In this document: positions 16,819 to 24,940 of the stretch, piece by piece
Layout: each line of letters begins with the position of its first letter
Numbering within the stretch: position 1 is the stretch's first letter
NCBI RefSeq assembly: GCF_001665535.1
Contig: NZ_LZSQ01000025.1
Location: forward strand, 1-38,793
Reading direction: 5' to 3'
Source: Mycobacterium sp. 852002-51961_SCH5331710
GTDB taxonomy: Bacteria > Actinomycetota > Actinomycetes > Mycobacteriales > Mycobacteriaceae
DNA: 38,793 nucleotides
The notes under the pieces: generated by a model
Seen by the model: only the letters and a program-made list of their open reading frames with translations
Told to the model about the DNA's origin: nothing
Database searches by the model: none
Made by a program: the position numbers and the translations under genes

Positions 16819-17559
16819 TCATGGCACGTAGCGGTCCCACTCGTAGGGCACGACGGCGTGGAACGGTGCCGCGAGGAGCGGTTTGATGCCGCCCTCCCAG
16901 CGACTCTGCAAGACCGGTCGTAGCCTCTCGGCGACGGCTACCGGCTCGTCGTCGAGGAAACAGTAGGTAAGTGTCTGTCCGGCAGGGGCGCTCGCGAGCC
17001 GGGCTTCGACCGGCAGCGACGTCGCGGCCCACGCGCCGGCCACCCCGTCGACACCCACCAGGTCGTCCAGCGCACCGGTCCCTCGTTCCAGCAGCAGGTA
17101 GACCCCGCGGTTCGGCCACCACGGCAGCACGTCGGCGCCGGCCTTGATCCGCGCGGCGGCAATCCGCTGCCCAACGTCGTATACACCGCGTTCGACAGGT
17201 GGCAGCAGAGGCAGTTTGCGGCCCGCGTCGCCGAGCGCCTTGGACAGTGCGAGGAACGGTTCCATGCCCTCGACCCCGGTGAAGAAGTACGTCATCACGT
17301 GATCGATGGCGTCGTAGGGACTTTCGTTCGCTGCGCGCGCGGCACGACACTCGGGGGTGGACACCAGGCGCAGCGATGCGCGCACCGCGGACATCCGGTG
17401 CTGTTCGGGTCGATGGTCGAGGCTGTGCCAGCGCAGGTAATCCGCATCGGCCCCGCCGGGGTGGCGGCGCGCCATCGAAACGAACATGGTGGTGACGTCC
17501 CCGTCGCCGTTCGCCAAGACCTCGGGGACCTCGTCGGACGGTGTGCCCGGCAGGTGCAT
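16819..17559 (-). CDS. Hypothetical protein, possible EthD-like dimeric alpha/beta-barrel
   Basis: 246 residues from the ATG at 17559, chosen over the ATG at 17565 because AGGAG is then correctly spaced. I recognise no firm family. The segment FVSMARRHPGGADADYLRWH and the following HSLDHRPEQHRM recall the conserved His/Asp pattern of EthD-type barrels (a peptide ending in xxHxxxHxP/E), and a second related half appears in the C-terminal part (GQTLTYCFLDDEPVAVAERL). Sitting between an epimerase and an LLM enzyme, it may act on the same small molecule. Function remains open. Confidence 0.72.
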   Translation of the reverse strand: MHLPGTPSDEVPEVLANGDGDVTTMFVSMARRHPGGADADYLRWHSLDHRPEQHRMSAVRASLRLVSTPECRAARAANESPYDAIDHVMTYFFTGVEGMEPFLALSKALGDAGRKLPLLPPVERGVYDVGQRIAAARIKAGADVLPWWPNRGVYLLLERGTGALDDLVGVDGVAGAWAATSLPVEARLASAPAGQTLTYCFLDDEPVAVAERLRPVLQSRWEGGIKPLLAAPFHAVVPYEWDRYVP

Positions 17560-17570
17560 CGCCATCTCCT

Positions 17571-18485
17571 CTACACCGAATCCGGCTGGGACAGCTTGAT
17601 TTCGGGGTGGCGCGCCTCGACCATGCGGCGGAAGCCGTCCCGCCAGCCGATCGTCGTGCGACCCAGTACCTCGTGCATGCGGGTGACGTCGGGCCACAGC
17701 GGTGTGTGGGCATCGGGGGTGTACTCGAAAATCGGCTCAACGCCGACCAGTTCACCCATGTAGGTGCAGTACTCCTCGACGCTGACCGTTTCGCTGCCCG
17801 CCCAGTTCACCACGACCGGCGGTGTATCCGCCGCCTCCATGGCCCTGATCCCGAGCATGACGTAGTCGTCCTCGTAGATGGGGTTGTAGTTGTTGGGACG
17901 GTCCGGATGCAGCCGAATCGGCCTGCGGTTCAGGATGGCCTCGAGCCGGTCTGCGGGGGTGCCTCCCTCCGGCCCGTAGGTGGAGCAGATCCGGATGATC
18001 GTCAATGGAATCTCGTACTGTCGGGCGACCCAGGTGCAGACGGCCTCGGCGGCGACCTTGGAAAAGCTGTAGTTCGCCCGCAGCGGCACCCCTGGCGGAT
18101 CGGATTCGGTCAGGGGACGCCGGCCCTGGTATCCGTAGATCGAACCGGTCGAGCAGAAGACGAAACCCTTGGCGCCGCGGTAGCGGTGTAACAGGTCGCC
18201 CGAACGCTGCGCATTGGTCTGAAGGCAGTCTGTCCAGTCCCCGGCGCCGGGATCGACCGCGGCGTGGAACACGTAGGTGAAATCGTCGGGCAGCGCCGAG
18301 AAGTCGCCCTCGCTGACGTCCAGCGCGACGGGGACGACACCGGCGTCGGTCAACCGGTCGCGGTCCGCGGGATCGCGCATGCGAGCGGCGCCCCACACCT
18401 CGTTGTTTCGGGCCAACTCCCGCGCGATGGGGAACGCGATCTTGCCTGTCGCGCCGGTGATGAGGATCTTCTCGCCGTCGAGCAT
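17571..18485 (-). CDS. NAD(P)-dependent epimerase/dehydratase (extended SDR)
   Basis: 304 residues. It has an N-terminal glycine-rich GATGKIA at about 10-16, STGSIYGYQG in the active-site strand and the catalytic YSFSK motif, followed by the NYNPIYEDDYV segment usual in extended SDRs. Members of this group act on nucleotide sugars, 3-beta-hydroxysteroids or other hydroxy compounds; in this catabolic setting the latter is more likely. No ribosome site precedes the ATG, so initiation may be leaderless. The promoter is shared with the divergent acyl-CoA dehydrogenase and contains the AAGTACTTGATA element. Confidence 0.9.
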   Translation of the reverse strand: MLDGEKILITGATGKIAFPIARELARNNEVWGAARMRDPADRDRLTDAGVVPVALDVSEGDFSALPDDFTYVFHAAVDPGAGDWTDCLQTNAQRSGDLLHRYRGAKGFVFCSTGSIYGYQGRRPLTESDPPGVPLRANYSFSKVAAEAVCTWVARQYEIPLTIIRICSTYGPEGGTPADRLEAILNRRPIRLHPDRPNNYNPIYEDDYVMLGIRAMEAADTPPVVVNWAGSETVSVEEYCTYMGELVGVEPIFEYTPDAHTPLWPDVTRMHEVLGRTTIGWRDGFRRMVEARHPEIKLSQPDSV

Positions 18486-18517
18486 TCATTAAGTCTTAGC
18501 GCACCGCGCCGCAAATG

Positions 18518-18532
18518 TTAAGTACTTGATAT
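18518..18532. promoter_or_regulatory. AAGTACTTGATA element, site 1 (epimerase/ACAD divergent promoter)
   Basis: TTAAGTACTTGATAT contains the palindrome AAGTACTT and shares 12 consecutive bases with the site at 31049-31066. The TGATAT end looks like a -10 hexamer placed about 10 bp before the GTG of the acyl-CoA dehydrogenase, which would make that mRNA leaderless and put the palindrome over the promoter. Confidence 0.6.
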
Positions 18533-18541
18533 GTTGGCGGG

Positions 18542-19720
18542 GTGCAGCTCACCTTCGATGCCGAGGTGGAGGCGTTCCGCGCGGAGTTCGTCGCCTTCCT
18601 CGACGAGCACCTGCCTGCTGAGGCCGAGGCGGCCGCGGAGCGTTCGCGGTCGACGGCCCACGTGCCGCAGTGGGCACGTCGCTGGCAGCGGTTGCTGTTC
18701 GACCACGGCTGGCTGCTGCCCGGGAACCCGCCGGAGTTCGGCGGCCGCAACGCCGGAGTCCTCGAACAGTTCGTGCACCGCCAGGAGTTGGCGCGCCGCC
18801 GCATCTACCACGCCTTCAACCCGCAGGGTGTGGGCATCATCGCCGCGTCGCTGCTGTCATTCGGCACCGATGAGCAGAAGCAACGGTGGGCGGTGCCGAT
18901 CCTGCGTGCCGAGATGACCGCCTCGCTGGGTATGAGCGAACCGGGTGCGGGCTCGGATCTGGCGGGGCTGGCCACGCGCGCGGTACGCGACGGGGAGGAG
19001 TTCGTCGTCGACGGACAGAAGGTGTGGACGTCGGGCGCACATGACGCCGACGTCATCCTCGCGTTCGTACGTACCGACCCGGATGCGCCCAAGCACAAGG
19101 GAATCAGCGCTCTGCTGATACCCACCGACACCCCGGGCGTCGAGCGCCGGCCGTTCGCCTCGGTCTACAGCCGAGACGACCTCGATTTCAACGAGGTGTT
19201 CTTCACCGGTGTGCGGGTGCCCGCGGAAAACCTCGTCGGTCCACTGCACGAGGGTTGGCGAGTGGCCAACGGATCGTTGGGCCACGAGCGGACGATGATG
19301 TGGATGGCGTTCGCCAACCGACTCGATCAGCTTCTGCAGGACTTCGACCCGGTGGGCGCGGTGAACCGGGACCGCTACGCGACGGTCGCGATGGACTACG
19401 AAGCGCTGCGCCTGCTGGGTTCCGTCGCCCTGGGGCAGGCGGCGCGGGGTGAACGCGACATCCCCAGCATCTCGGTGTTGAAATTGTTCGGATCGGAGGC
19501 CGAGCAGAAGGCGTTGGGGTATGCGCTCGATGCCGCCGGCGCGGACGGCTTGCGCAGTCCCGGGCTCACGGCGCAGTACAACCCCTACAGCCCGGACCTT
19601 TTCACCGCCGACTGGTTCACCCGCTACATCAGTTCCTACGCCGGAACCATCTCGGGCGGGGCGTCGGAGATCCAGCGCAACATTATCGCGCAGCGGGTGC
19701 TAGGCCTGCCCGCGCGCTGA
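18542..19720 (+). CDS. Acyl-CoA dehydrogenase (FadE-type)
   Basis: 392 residues. GMSEPGAGSDLAG is in the middle domain, a GVRVPAENLVG loop follows, and the C-terminal GGASEIQRNI places the catalytic base at Glu376. The GTG at 18542 has no spaced ribosome site and sits about 10 bp after a -10-like TGATAT, suggesting a leaderless transcript. It has the features of the long/branched-chain or steroid side-chain FadE group, but the substrate cannot be fixed from sequence. It is divergent from the epimerase, and a large REP-like hairpin starts 6 bp after its stop. Confidence 0.93.
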   Translation: MQLTFDAEVEAFRAEFVAFLDEHLPAEAEAAAERSRSTAHVPQWARRWQRLLFDHGWLLPGNPPEFGGRNAGVLEQFVHRQELARRRIYHAFNPQGVGIIAASLLSFGTDEQKQRWAVPILRAEMTASLGMSEPGAGSDLAGLATRAVRDGEEFVVDGQKVWTSGAHDADVILAFVRTDPDAPKHKGISALLIPTDTPGVERRPFASVYSRDDLDFNEVFFTGVRVPAENLVGPLHEGWRVANGSLGHERTMMWMAFANRLDQLLQDFDPVGAVNRDRYATVAMDYEALRLLGSVALGQAARGERDIPSISVLKLFGSEAEQKALGYALDAAGADGLRSPGLTAQYNPYSPDLFTADWFTRYISSYAGTISGGASEIQRNIIAQRVLGLPAR

Positions 19721-19725
19721 TTTCA

Positions 19726-19793
19726 TTCGGCGAGCAGACGCAAACCTGCCGCTTTTTCGCCAATTTTGGGCAGTTATGCGTCTGCTCGCCGAA
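19726..19793. repeat. REP-like hairpin, copy A (between convergent genes)
   Basis: Arms TTCGGCGAGCAGACGCA (19726-19742) and TGCGTCTGCTCGCCGAA (19777-19793) are perfectly complementary over 17 bp. A second inner stem pairs CTGCC (19746-19750) with GGCAG (19769-19773). The element begins 6 bp after the acyl-CoA dehydrogenase stop and ends 16 bp before the convergent VWA stop. Two related copies lie at 37296 and 38297. It may serve as a bidirectional terminator or be a dispersed palindromic element. Confidence 0.9.
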
Positions 19794-19808
19794 GAAAAAG
19801 GGGGGTGC

Positions 19809-21479
19809 TTACCGCGGGGCGGGCGCGGCGAACTCGCGCAGCGACGCCAGGAACAGCTCGTCCATCCGCGGGCTCAACTCGGCCAACGTGGCAGCGCTGG
19901 CAGGACCGGCCGAGCCGAAGACACGGCCGAGCGTGTCGGCGGTCGTGCTGGAAGCGATCGAAAGGCACAGGCACGCAACGCCGTCGACGCGCATCTCCTC
20001 GAGGGCTTTGTGCACGTCGGCTTCCGCGTAGCGCCCTTCGTAGCCGTCGTCATAGGGGTGGCCGTCGGACAGTACGAGCAGCAGCTTGTTGGGGGTGCCG
20101 GCCTCCGCCTCGAGGATCCGCCCGGCGCCGCGGATCGCCGCGCCGAGACGGGTGAAGCCCGACGGCTGCAGTTGATTCAAACGTGCCCGGCTGAGTGCCC
20201 CGAAGCGTTGTTCGAACGTCTTGATCGCCGGTAGGTGGACGGCGTGCCGTCCCTGCGACCGGAAGGCATACACGGCAACCCGATCCCCGAGCTCCTCGAG
20301 CGTGGCCGCGAGGGTGGCCGCTGCGCGCCGCTGGTGATCGTGAACCGCAAGTCCCTCCGCGTCGGTGTCGGTGGCCGATCCGGAGGCGTCGACCAGGATG
20401 AGCACGCCGAGATTGCGGGCGAGCATGCGACGTTCGGTGTACACGTGCTCCGGCGGCGAGAAGCCCGAGCGCAGATCGACGAAAAGGTCGATGAGGGCCT
20501 CGATGTCGAGTTCTTCACCGTCCGGCCGTCCGCGCAGCACTTTAGGCCCGAGCCCCACACGGGATAGTCGGCGCCGAAGCATCTCATCGTGCGCGACACC
20601 CGAGGCCGAGACGTCGGCCTCGACGGCCAACGGAAAGTCGAGCACCCGACAGTGGTCGGGGCGATACCTGTCGCTGTACACGTCCCATTCCGGGTGAAGC
20701 GCCCCGCCGATGCCCAGCGCCGCTGCCGGCCTACCGGCATCGGTGAACTCGATCCGCGTCGGGAGCGGTCGAGCGTGCACCCCGACGGCACGCGCTCGCA
20801 CGGTGGAGCCGACCTTCAATTCACCGCCGACGTCGTCAGCGGACGAGCGTGACGTGCCGAGCATGTTTCGCAGGAAGTTCGAGAACGCCTGCGTCAGAAC
20901 GACTGGCGCCTCGAACAACTTCAGGATCTTGCTGCGTTCGGAAGGTCCGTCGTCGTCATCGGAATCCTCCGCGACATCGGCGGCATCGACCTGCATCTGT
21001 AGGTCCTGCGCGGTGGGCCTGCCGCCGGCGGTGTGAGGGGAATTCACCCGGGACGGCTTGATGACACCGAACCAATCCGGTGGATCCGCGACTTGGCCAC
21101 GTCCCCTGGCGATCTCGAGCGACTCCTCGGGACTCGCGGTAATCTTCTCACCGTCGACGGGTAACGCCGCCGCCGCGGGTAGCCGCGAGGCGAGTTCGGC
21201 CAGCGCCCGGCGTCCCTCCAGCGATAGATACCGGCGTGCCGTCGACGGCCGTGCTCGTAACGAGTTCAGGAGATGCTGCTCGAGGCTGCCGGCGGCCAGC
21301 AGGGCACTTTGCACCAGCACTTCACGGCGCTGCTCGTCGGTCGAGCGTCCTGCCGAGACGAAGACCACGGCGCCATCGGTGTGCGCTGGAACCCCCGCCG
21401 GGGCGTGGGCGACATCGACGGGCCGACCCGCGGCGAACGTCGCGAGGAATCGGAACCGCTCGGGACCGCCGGTGTTCAC
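19809..21479 (-). CDS. VWA-domain protein, NorD/CbbO-like
   Basis: 556 residues. A C-terminal von Willebrand A domain carries the MIDAS motif DASGS at 364-368, a Thr in SGFTRLG and a distal Asp in VLSDGHPYDDGY. An acidic stretch (EDSDDDDG) is near residue 171. Proteins of this type partner a MoxR/NorQ AAA ATPase to insert metal into, or activate, an enzyme complex (NorQ-NorD, CbbQ-CbbO). The GTG start overlaps the stop of the AAA gene (GTGA), so the pair is coupled. The target enzyme is not adjacent in the usual sense; candidates are the AveC-like protein upstream or the metalloenzymes of the cluster. Confidence 0.9.
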   Translation of the reverse strand: MNTGGPERFRFLATFAAGRPVDVAHAPAGVPAHTDGAVVFVSAGRSTDEQRREVLVQSALLAAGSLEQHLLNSLRARPSTARRYLSLEGRRALAELASRLPAAAALPVDGEKITASPEESLEIARGRGQVADPPDWFGVIKPSRVNSPHTAGGRPTAQDLQMQVDAADVAEDSDDDDGPSERSKILKLFEAPVVLTQAFSNFLRNMLGTSRSSADDVGGELKVGSTVRARAVGVHARPLPTRIEFTDAGRPAAALGIGGALHPEWDVYSDRYRPDHCRVLDFPLAVEADVSASGVAHDEMLRRRLSRVGLGPKVLRGRPDGEELDIEALIDLFVDLRSGFSPPEHVYTERRMLARNLGVLILVDASGSATDTDAEGLAVHDHQRRAAATLAATLEELGDRVAVYAFRSQGRHAVHLPAIKTFEQRFGALSRARLNQLQPSGFTRLGAAIRGAGRILEAEAGTPNKLLLVLSDGHPYDDGYEGRYAEADVHKALEEMRVDGVACLCLSIASSTTADTLGRVFGSAGPASAATLAELSPRMDELFLASLREFAAPAPR

Positions 21480-22297
21480 GCGCCGGGCAGCACCGCGTCG
21501 ACGAGTTCGCCGAGGGCGCGAACGACATCGGCGTCATCGGAGAGCACCTGAACGACCGCCGACCGGACGGCGGTGCGCAGGTTCAGCCCCTCGGCAACGA
21601 GACCGCCGGCGAGGATCAACATTCGGGTCGAGGCCACCTCGCGCAAAGATGAACTGTCGAGGCCGCGGATGGCGTGGCCGACCCGAACGAGGGACCGCGC
21701 CGTCGCGGTATCGACACCCGCCTCGTGCGCCACGATCTCCGCTTCGATCTCGGTTGGGGGGAAACCGAGCTCGAGGGCGATAAAGCGTTGCCGCGTCGAC
21801 TCTTTGAGGTTCTTCAGGACGCTCTGATAACCCGGGTTGTACGAGATGACCAACTGAAACCCCGGGGCCGCCGCCAACGTCGTGCCCAGCCGGTCGACGG
21901 GCAGTTCGCGGCGGTGATCGGCGAGCGGATGGATCACCACGGTGGTGTCCTGACGCGCCTCCACCACTTCGTCGAGGTAGAAGATGGCGCCGTTGCGCAC
22001 GGCCCGGGTCAGTGGCCCATCCACCCACACCGTTTCCCCGCCCTTGAGCAGGAAGCGGCCGACAAGGTCGGCCGACGTCATGTCCTCGTGCCCGGCGACG
22101 GTGATCAGCTCACGGCCCAGGTCATGGGCCATGGCCTCGACGAAACGCGTCTTCCCGCAGCCGGTGGGCCCTTTGAGCAGCACGGGCAGGCCCCGCCGGG
22201 CCGCAGCCCGAAACACCTCGACCTCCTCGCCGACCGGTCGGTAGAACGGCGGGTTCACACCCGTCTCGACCGATGGCCGAAAGTTATTGACCGTCAT
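21476..22297 (-). CDS. MoxR-type AAA ATPase, NorQ/CbbQ-like
   Basis: 273 residues. Walker A is GPTGCGKT (43-50), Walker B IFYLDEV (about 105-111), and the ISYNPGYQS segment follows, as in NorQ/NirQ/CbbQ proteins. The ATG at 22297 overlaps the end of the AveC-like gene by 14 bp. A longer opening to 22696 is antisense-frame noise inside that gene. It should form a hexameric ring that remodels a partner complex together with the VWA protein, whose start overlaps its stop. The three-gene overlap chain (AveC-like, AAA, VWA) argues for one functional unit. Confidence 0.92.
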   Translation of the reverse strand: MTVNNFRPSVETGVNPPFYRPVGEEVEVFRAAARRGLPVLLKGPTGCGKTRFVEAMAHDLGRELITVAGHEDMTSADLVGRFLLKGGETVWVDGPLTRAVRNGAIFYLDEVVEARQDTTVVIHPLADHRRELPVDRLGTTLAAAPGFQLVISYNPGYQSVLKNLKESTRQRFIALELGFPPTEIEAEIVAHEAGVDTATARSLVRVGHAIRGLDSSSLREVASTRMLILAGGLVAEGLNLRTAVRSAVVQVLSDDADVVRALGELVDAVLPGA

Positions 22298-23465
22298 CGT
22301 TGTTCGGGCGCTGTATGGGCACGACGGGCGGGATCGTAACTCCCTCCGGCAGTACGAGCTGACCGTCGTGGTCGATGAACCCCGAGTGCTTGGTGGGAAG
22401 CGGCAGGTCAGGGTTGGGACACGGCCGGTCGGTGCCCTCGCCACAGATCCCGGGGTTGAAGTACGACCGCTTCTGCACATCCTCGGGCCACGGGTCGGCA
22501 TGCATGCCGAGCCACGTCGCGGGCAGGTTGTAGAAGACGAAGAAGCACGCGCTGACACCGCCGAAGATCGCGAGGAACCGCACGAACTGCTGTTTGACCA
22601 CACCGCCTCGAATGCCGTCCAGTCCGCGTTCGACCACGGTGCGGCCCCGGTCATCGGTGAAGAAGCGCAGGCAACACAGCGCCGCCTGGACGCCACCCCA
22701 CATGAAGCCCTCGTAGATCGGATATTGGAAATAGGTACCCGCGTTGATCGACAGCGACTGGATGGCGCCGGGGTAGGAGTAGAAGCCGATCGGCAGCAGG
22801 ATCAGGCCTTCCATGATGAAGTCGAAGACGATGGCGATCGCATAGGTGACCAGCACGAGTCGCAGATTGCTGATCGACGGCCACCGGTTCTTGATCTTGC
22901 GCATGACGGCACATCCGACGATGGTGAGCAGCAGGACTCCGTACGCATAGCCGGGAATGTTCGTCAGCAGCGGTTCGGGCACGGTGTGGCCGGGTTCCTC
23001 GTGAGCCACCCAGCCGGGGATGTGCGGCGCCCACGACCCCTGGTTGAACAGCCACGCGTTGTACGTGCACCAGGTGCTGTAGTAGTTGAGCATCGGATCC
23101 TGGAACATCATCAAGCCCATCGACACCAGCAGCATGCCGTCGAGCGTGATGCGCTTCTCGCGCACCCAGGGCCGGATGATGAAGAACCACAGGGCGAATG
23201 GCAGGCCGACCCAGAGCACCACGGCGTTGGCGATCAGCGGGATCTTCATGTAGAGCGGCGGTTCGGTCGGGCCGCCCGCGACCGGCTCGAAGTAGGGCCC
23301 GCTGACCCACCGGATGATGACGTAGAGCGTCAGCGCCAGGAACACCGCACCCACGCCCGCCCAGATCTTGACGGTGTCCGACGACCGCGGTTTGTTCTCG
23401 CCGAGACCGATGGCGCCGCTGATCGGTTCGGCGACAACGGACTTCTTGTTCGACAGATCGCTCAC
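22284..23465 (-). CDS. AveC-like (spirocyclase AveC family) membrane protein
   Basis: 393 residues, polytopic, with about six or seven membrane segments (for example GAVFLALTLYVIIRW, AVVLWVGLPFALWFF, YGVLLLTIVGCAV, VTYAIAIVFDFIMEG, FLAIFGGVSACFF). The loop MFQDPMLNYYSTWCTYN and the FIMEGLILLPIGFYSY segment are typical of actinobacterial AveC-like proteins, named after the avermectin spiroketal-forming enzyme. Biochemical function in mycobacteria is not established to my knowledge. GTG at 23465 is chosen because AGGAGG lies just upstream. It leads the AAA/VWA operon, and its promoter faces a TetR gene across a palindromic site. Confidence 0.82.
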   Translation of the reverse strand: MSDLSNKKSVVAEPISGAIGLGENKPRSSDTVKIWAGVGAVFLALTLYVIIRWVSGPYFEPVAGGPTEPPLYMKIPLIANAVVLWVGLPFALWFFIIRPWVREKRITLDGMLLVSMGLMMFQDPMLNYYSTWCTYNAWLFNQGSWAPHIPGWVAHEEPGHTVPEPLLTNIPGYAYGVLLLTIVGCAVMRKIKNRWPSISNLRLVLVTYAIAIVFDFIMEGLILLPIGFYSYPGAIQSLSINAGTYFQYPIYEGFMWGGVQAALCCLRFFTDDRGRTVVERGLDGIRGGVVKQQFVRFLAIFGGVSACFFVFYNLPATWLGMHADPWPEDVQKRSYFNPGICGEGTDRPCPNPDLPLPTKHSGFIDHDGQLVLPEGVTIPPVVPIQRPNNDDGQ

Positions 23466-23508
23466 AACGCCTCCTGCGCGCCGCATTGGGATCGCGGCCC
23501 ACGGATCA

Positions 23509-23526
23509 AGATACCAATGAGTATCT
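23509..23526. promoter_or_regulatory. Predicted operator between AveC-like and TetR genes
   Basis: AGATAC (23509-23514) and GTATCT (23521-23526) are perfect 6-bp arms with a 6-nt spacer, 44 bp upstream of the AveC-like GTG and 45 bp before the TetR ATG. The placement suits autoregulation by the divergent TetR together with control of the AveC/AAA/VWA operon. Confidence 0.55.
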
Positions 23527-23570
23527 GAATGTCTAGGCGGATTCTGAGATTCTTGTGGCAGACTTCCGAC

Positions 23571-24173
23571 ATGGCGGAGCGGTGGACCAGGGAGCGACGA
23601 CTCGAGCACACCCGGTCGCTGCTGCTCGACGCCGCCGAGGACGTGTTCGCCGAAAAGGGTTTCACCGCAGCGACTCTCGACGACATCGCCTACGCGGCCG
23701 GCTACACCAAAGGCGCCATCTACAAACACTTCTCGACCAAAGAGGAGCTCTTTCTGGCCGTCAGCGACCGCTACTGGCGGCGCTACTTCGACAACTTCGC
23801 CGAGGTCATGGCGTCGTCGAAGCAAGTGCGGGCCCGGGAGCGCGACGAGATCGCGCAGCGTTGGCGCCAGCTCAGTCGAGACCGAGGCGCGGAGCACGCC
23901 GCGCTCGGACACGAGTTCACGCTGTACCTGTTGCGCAACCCGGACGCGCGTGAACGCGTGGTCGGCAAACGGGCAGAGGTGGTCGAGGCGTTGGCGAAGT
24001 TCATCGTCGACGGCATCGACCGGCTCGGCGGGACACTACTGGTACCGCCGTTGACGTTGGCCCGGGTGCTGATCGCGACCAGCGACGCCATCGTGCTGGG
24101 CAGCGAGCTCGACGATGTCGACCTCTACCGGCCGATCATCGACATGTACCTCTCGGCGATCAAGCTGCCTTAG
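23571..24173 (+). CDS. TetR family transcriptional regulator
   Basis: 200 residues from the ATG at 23571; an in-frame ATG at 23529 would add 14 residues and neither start has a clear ribosome site. The TetR helix-turn-helix is about residues 15-60 (TLDDIAYAAGYTKGAIYKHF). It is divergent from the AveC/AAA/VWA operon with an AGATAC...GTATCT palindrome between them. Its last 14 bp overlap the end of the convergent membrane-protein gene, so the two transcripts would be antisense at their 3' ends. Confidence 0.88.
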   Translation: MAERWTRERRLEHTRSLLLDAAEDVFAEKGFTAATLDDIAYAAGYTKGAIYKHFSTKEELFLAVSDRYWRRYFDNFAEVMASSKQVRARERDEIAQRWRQLSRDRGAEHAALGHEFTLYLLRNPDARERVVGKRAEVVEALAKFIVDGIDRLGGTLLVPPLTLARVLIATSDAIVLGSELDDVDLYRPIIDMYLSAIKLP

Positions 24174-24936
24174 CGGTCCGCGGCCCGGCCTGGCGGGTCA
24201 GGTAGTCGATCTGCAGGTGGATCGCATAGAGGACCAGCGGTGGCAGCACTATGAAGGGGACGTTCTCGGCGATGAACTTGAAGCCGAGGCCGTACCCGTC
24301 CTGGCCGATGTTCTCGAACTCCGCACCCACCTCGGCGAGGAAGTACACCGCGGTGCTGCTCATCAGGATCGCGCATCCCGCGAATGCGCCCCACAGACAA
24401 CGGATCCGGGATTCCATGGACAGGTCCACCTTGATCAGTCGCGTCCACATGACGAACACGACGACGCCGGTGGTCACCCCGACCACCTCCAACGCGAAGA
24501 TCCACGGGTTACCGCTGACGTAGCGAGTGTCGGCCAGCGCGTACTGCCACCAGAGCCATTTCCAGCCGGGGTCGGTCGTGGGCGTCCACCACCCGAGCGG
24601 GTGGCCGATGAGGAACATGAGCTCGTAGCCGATCTGGCTGCACGCGGTGTAAGGCAGGTAGAACAGCGTGAGCTCCGCGGCCTTGTCGAGCCGAGTGCGG
24701 TTCTCGCCGGGCGCATCCCAGAGGATGACGATGGGCACCAGGATCACCGGGATGCCGAAGAGCAGGTTGGCGATGACGTCCGCGGTGAAGGTCGGCGCGA
24801 TCAGCCCGAACTGAACCCCGATCGTCATCGCGAGGAAGACGACCCCGGTGAGCAGGGCGACGCCGAGATATATCCTGCCCCGGTGCGGCGCGACGGGCCG
24901 GGCGAAGTTCGGCTCGCGGGTCTGCAGCGTCGTCAT
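24160..24936 (-). CDS. Polytopic membrane protein of unknown function
   Basis: 258 residues with about six hydrophobic segments (near residues 24-44, 54-72, 88-110, 143-165, 180-203 and 217-240) and a short cytoplasmic-looking start. I recognise no firm family. The layout and the LGWWTPTTDPGWKW loop recall the AveC-like protein in the same neighbourhood, and an emopamil-binding-like fold is another option; neither is secure. The ATG is 4 bp after the aldehyde dehydrogenase stop, so the two are cotranscribed. It may transport or modify the lipophilic substrate. Confidence 0.78.
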   Translation of the reverse strand: MTTLQTREPNFARPVAPHRGRIYLGVALLTGVVFLAMTIGVQFGLIAPTFTADVIANLLFGIPVILVPIVILWDAPGENRTRLDKAAELTLFYLPYTACSQIGYELMFLIGHPLGWWTPTTDPGWKWLWWQYALADTRYVSGNPWIFALEVVGVTTGVVVFVMWTRLIKVDLSMESRIRCLWGAFAGCAILMSSTAVYFLAEVGAEFENIGQDGYGLGFKFIAENVPFIVLPPLVLYAIHLQIDYLTRQAGPRTAKAA

Positions 24937-24940
24937 GCGG

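Noticed and set aside
22287..23528. Plus-strand open frame of 413 codons opposite the AveC-like gene
   Set aside because: Composition is that of an antisense frame, and the minus strand has membrane segments, an AGGAGG site and operon overlaps.
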